Shown: one piece after another, positions 60,051 through 64,000 of the stretch
How positions within the stretch are numbered: position 1 is the first letter of the stretch
How the letters are laid out: every line of letters starts with the position of its first letter
Origin: Torreya grandis
Lineage: Eukaryota > Streptophyta > Pinopsida > Cupressales > Taxaceae
DNA: 64,000 bases
Assembly (NCBI GenBank): GCA_037957365.1
Contig: JARHVA010004907.1
Location: 995,001 to 1,059,000, forward strand
Direction of reading: 5' to 3'
The notes under the pieces: generated by a model
Seen by the model: only the letters and a program-made list of their open reading frames with translations
Told to the model about the DNA's origin: nothing
Databases searched by the model: none
Program-made: the position numbers and the translations under genes

Positions 60051-61125
60051 AAAAATAGTGATGCCTCATCATAATTTACCACCTTCTTCTCCTCTAATAT
60101 ATGTGTAGAATTTGAAGAAAAATATTGAATATATACCTAATAAAGGGGAACACTATTATCTTTGGCATGAATATTATACTCACTCCATAAATGAATGTTG
60201 AGCCTATCAGAATCATATCTATAGTTTTCATAGGTAGTGGAACAAGGCTTCTCCTTGATCATCATGTCATGTTCATATTATGAAAGAATATCCTTCCCTA
60301 TAGCCAAAATTTCATCTTAGGATAAAATATTTACTTCCACTTATATATTATGCACAACTAGAGGATAAACAACCTCCTAATTATAACACCCCTAATTTCT
60401 CTATTGAGGTTATTAACAAGGTTGTTATTACGCACATTTGGGAGAGAGTAGAATATATTATGGTTAAGGCACATTATGAGTTATAGTGGTGATTTAAGAT
60501 GTTGTGGATGCTAAATGTAATGATATTTTGAGACATTTATGAGCAATCATATACTTCCTATATACTTCACTTTTGTAGATACTAAGATATGGTATTTATG
60601 AATTATTGTTCCTCAACACACCCCATTCTTAAAATATTGAATAGGGACCCATTACTATCAAAGCATATTCATGGTCTAGATTAACCTTATAAATTACAAC
60701 CATTGTATTTTTATATGCAACCTAAGGTTCCTATTTAGCTAGTTTTACATTTCAAAATAAATTTCAAAGCTTAGGCATGATAAAATTATTTCATTTATCA
60801 ACTTAGATTTTATTTACAAAGATTTTTATAATATTTATTTTTTAAGTTTATTTGACTAAAAGGTCTAATAAAGTTTTGTTCTAGTGTGTCTTCAATTTAG
60901 AATGTGTGAAAGATCACTTTCAGGACCTAGGCTTATTTCACATTTGGTCTTAGGTAAAATTCCATAGCTACATGTATGTTTCTAATTTATTCTAAGTTAT
61001 TGGGGCTGAAATTTATTAGGAACTTATGGAACTATATGAATAATCCATTTTTTAACATTATGTCTACCCTAAACATATAATTCAATAGTAAAGCCTATTT
61101 TCTATGCCTACTCTCTAAATTACCA
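60051..61125. other. Nothing recognised
   Basis: A+T-rich. Some plus-strand text near 60,150-60,480 is protein-like (HEYYTHSINE, HLRIKYLLPLIYYAQLEDKQ), but I cannot assign it. Confidence 0.4.
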
Positions 61126-62010
61126 AGAGACATCTATGTGACAGCATTATATCAACCCAAAATTATGGAAACTATAAGGAAGGTATAAATTCAAAGATTC
61201 AAAAAGAACCTCCAGAGCCCTCAGATCATTCCATCTAGAATGATCCATTTTTTGTAGAGCATAGTGAACCATAATAAATGGAAATATCTTCTAATTTGTA
61301 TAAATAAACATAGAGCCATTCACATCTCCTCATATTAGAATCCCATATCTTGAAACAAATATATATTTCTAAGATTTTATTTCCCTAGAATGTTGAGAGC
61401 CATCCACATGGCATGATCTCAAAGTACAAGACCCAAACATGCCAAGTACAACAACAAAATTTTAAGTCTTCAAGTTAATGAGAGTTGACCACATGGCACA
61501 ATATTATCAAACCAAAGCCTATCAATTAAAGGTATACTATTATTATTGTATTTTCCTTATGAATCTAAGAGTCACTGACATAGCATGATCTCAGAATATT
61601 AGATATTGATAGAAGAAAGTACCAAGGTAAATAAAATAAAATCCTTTAGATCACCAAGGACCATCCACATGCCATCATTGTCATAACCCAAAACCTTTTA
61701 AACAAAGTACACAGTAAAATTACAAAGAGTTTTTAGAACCTCAAGATTGTAACACATGGTATGATCACATTCACTTAGTGCCTACCAAGATGAATTACAT
61801 AGTTTATGTCTAAAATATCCTTGAGTCCCCAAGATCATGCCAAATGGTATAATATTGTTAACTTGTGACTTAAAAGGGGGTAGAAAGTAGGATTATAAAA
61901 TAAAAGACCCTGGATAAATGAGATTGTGGAAAGCATTAAAATCATGAAGACTCATATCCATAATGAAGATGTGGAATCCAACAGCTAAACTAAAAATTGG
62001 TACATAGGAA
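61126..62010. repeat. Diverged tandem array with a period of about 88 bp
   Basis: A core of the form AAGAGCCATCCACATGGCATGATCTCA recurs with its first A at 61,126, 61,223, 61,312, 61,396, 61,481, 61,568, 61,657, 61,744, 61,832 and 61,921. Steps are 97, 89, 84, 85, 87, 89, 87, 88 and 89. The best-conserved part is CCACATGGCATGATC with a CCAA just before the core. Between cores the units have diverged strongly. No reading frame is conserved. Confidence 0.85.
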
Positions 62011-62619
62011 ATAAACATGCGTCTTAAGGTGATGAGTAGGAACTCACAAAGAATAGACAACTATAACCTAGTAAAAGGTACCTGATTATAGAATTCAAAT
62101 TAAAATGGGAAAAAAAATTAAAGGTCATTTTTATATTAATTTTGCATGAACTAGGCATTCAAGTTTTGAGATCTTGATAATATATGAAAAATTCTAAACA
62201 CATCAAGTCACCATTAACATCAATTGAATGAGTGCAAAATTCCAATTTGAGATATATTTTTATTGGAAACCCTATATTTTCTCCTAATAAATCTGCAATT
62301 TTTTTTTAAAAAAAAATTAAAAGAGATTTTTAGTGCTTCATTGAATATCAATGGCATATTCATCATGAGTATGCAAACCTCCCTCTTTCCAAACCATCAC
62401 AACTAGACCTAAATATCTAGATATAGTGTTTGATAATGGAACACTAGAATTTTAGATTCTTCATTACACAACCATTTGGGATGTAGCACATAATCTAAGG
62501 ATGAACAACATTACATTGATGATATACTACCAATACAGACCATGGGACTACATACTACAACTACTAGATCTGAGGTAATGCTTTACATCAACCTACTATG
62601 TGATTTTTTATTAATGGTG
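62011..62619. other. Nothing recognised
   Basis: A+T-rich stretch between the tandem array and the right-edge reading frame. Confidence 0.45.
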
Positions 62620-63950
62620 TAATTATTGGAAATTTTTTTCACTTTAGTCTTCATAGGAATGTAATGGCCTACATTTATGGGGTAGAATTTAAGAAAAAAT
62701 TACAACTTCCTATACCAGAAGTAACTTATGATCAAGTATCTGTTAATGCTTGGCTATAATAGAACACAATTGAAGGAAAACTTAATCAATGGATTAAGAA
62801 AAGAGATAAATTGACTATTCAATGTGTTATTTCCTTAATCCCCATTATTAATTTTAATCTAATTATCCAAATATATATGTCCCTAATGAGTATGCTCTAT
62901 GTTTTTTCTAGCACTACCTATGTGCATGAGGAATGGGTGCCCCTACTAGACATTATTTTTACTACTAACAAAATTGTGGAATTTGGTGAGATTATTATCA
63001 TGAGGATAAGGGAGAAAATATTATAATTTTATCATATGATTTATGATGACAATTTATACATGATGTCCTATGTGATAGACATAGTGATGTGATGATGTAT
63101 AAAATCCATGGGTAGCCTTGGGAACCCTCTACTAAATATGTTAAGAATGAGGTTTGTGATTATTTATCCATGGTTCATGTTTATAGGTTTAAGGCTAAGA
63201 TCAAATTATTTTTATAAGATATCTACCCTCAAATTTGTAAAGATATTTATGTGTTAGATGCCAAAGATTTTGGATAATATAATAAGGATCATTGAGAAGA
63301 GATGAGATTATTGGTACTTTATTGATTATACCATAATATAAATAAAATTAAGTAGGGAAACTCCCTTATTTTTGTCTCTCTTTGTCTGTAATAAGGTGGA
63401 AAAGAAATAGATTTCATATAAATTATATAAAAGTATAGCTGAGTACCTTGGTTGTAAACACATAAGATACTACCATAAAACCCCTCTTAACATAAGGAAA
63501 ATATAGTATTTTGTAAGGAGACATCTCAATAAAGTTAGTAAAATTAGGGACCATTACAGTTTAGAGCAAGAAATATATAGAGACTTGGACCCTAAGGGAA
63601 CATTCAAGTAGTATCTTAGTGAGATTACCAAAAATAGAGTTCACATTTCCTATGGTCATAATAATTTTGATCATGATGATATTTTCATCAATGATCAATA
63701 TTATTCTGAGGTTTATATTCATATGAAGAAACATGATATGTCAATGGTGGTGGTAAACAAAATCCAATATAATCCCTCAATCACTATAGAGGAGGAAAAC
63801 ATAATTGTAGAGGATGAGAATAGAGTTATGAGCTATCAATGACCTTAGAAACAATCATAATCCACTTTAGAAAAAGAAACTCCTTCTCCTTAACAAGATG
63901 AAGTTATCCAAAAAGAAGGTGCTACCCAAAGGGAAATGGATCCCTAGATT
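62620..63950 (+). pseudogene. Decayed reading frame of unknown family
   Basis: I do not recognise this protein. Plus-strand text is protein-like over about 1.3 kb with only a few shifts: KKLQLPIPEVTYDQVSVNAW (about 62,690-62,750), a 71-codon open stretch (62,811-63,026) with HEEWVPLLDIIFTTNKIVEF, then KAKIKLFL-DIYPQICKDIYV, EYLGCKHIRYYHKTPLNIRK, RRHLNKVSKIRDHYSLEQEI, YRDLDPKGTFK and an acidic end with TIEEENIIVEDENRVMSYQ. Stops mostly replace what would plausibly be Gln or Trp. It lies downstream of the 88-bp array. It could be an extra ORF of a Tat-type element continuing past the window, such as an Ogre ORF1 or an aORF. That is inference. Confidence 0.4.
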
Positions 63951-64000
63951 AGACATAATATTTTTAATTAACTCCCAAGGCCACAACTAACAACCATAGT

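Overview
This window looks like intergenic DNA from a seed plant with a large, repeat-dominated nuclear genome. A gymnosperm is my best guess, but nothing in the sequence proves it. By eye the DNA is strongly A+T-rich and CpG-poor. I found no host gene, rRNA, tRNA or CRISPR array. Almost everything recognisable is a decayed retroelement, and the coding remnants are broken by stops and frameshifts. Many stops sit where the family has Trp or Gln, which suggests long decay by cytosine deamination.

Layout. (1) 480-2,090: copy A of an unclassified repeat, R4. (2) 2,095-9,200: E1, a plus-strand Ty3/gypsy remnant with a partial left LTR, gag remains, three microsatellites, a polypurine tract and a 3' LTR. 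(3) 9,817-22,603: E2, a minus-strand gypsy-like element. A 5'-truncated LINE (LINE-1, 18,601-22,240, plus strand) splits its right LTR. (4) 22,805-23,920: a solo LTR related to E1. (5) 24,160-44,275: EG, a 20.1-kb minus-strand element of the Tat/Ogre type. Its 1.07-kb LTRs are bounded by TG/CA and flanked by a near-perfect 5-bp target duplication. Reading leftward on the minus strand come gag, protease, reverse transcriptase, RNase H, a second RNase H and integrase. An antisense plant-mobile-domain-like frame then lies near the 3' LTR. (6) 45,000-55,545: R4 copy B, a nested stack. It is interrupted by a second, less decayed LINE fragment (LINE-2, 45,676-47,149) and by a deleted Ty1/copia element (E3, about 47,319-54,375). 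E3's left LTR is in turn split by a 3.1-kb non-autonomous LTR element (E5, 47,775-50,843) with a perfect AGAAA duplication. (7) 55,970-58,970: E6, plus-strand Tat-like gag and protease remains. (8) 61,126-62,010: a diverged tandem array with a regular period of about 88 bp. (9) 62,620-63,950: a decayed plus-strand reading frame I cannot assign.

The features do not form a working pathway. They record successive insertions: R4, then E3, then E5; and E2, then LINE-1. The points most worth follow-up are the antisense mobile-domain frame in EG, the 88-bp array, a 15-residue protein repeat in E2, the extra C-terminal region shared by both LINEs, a short motif clustered at three places in EG, and the unassigned frame at the right edge.
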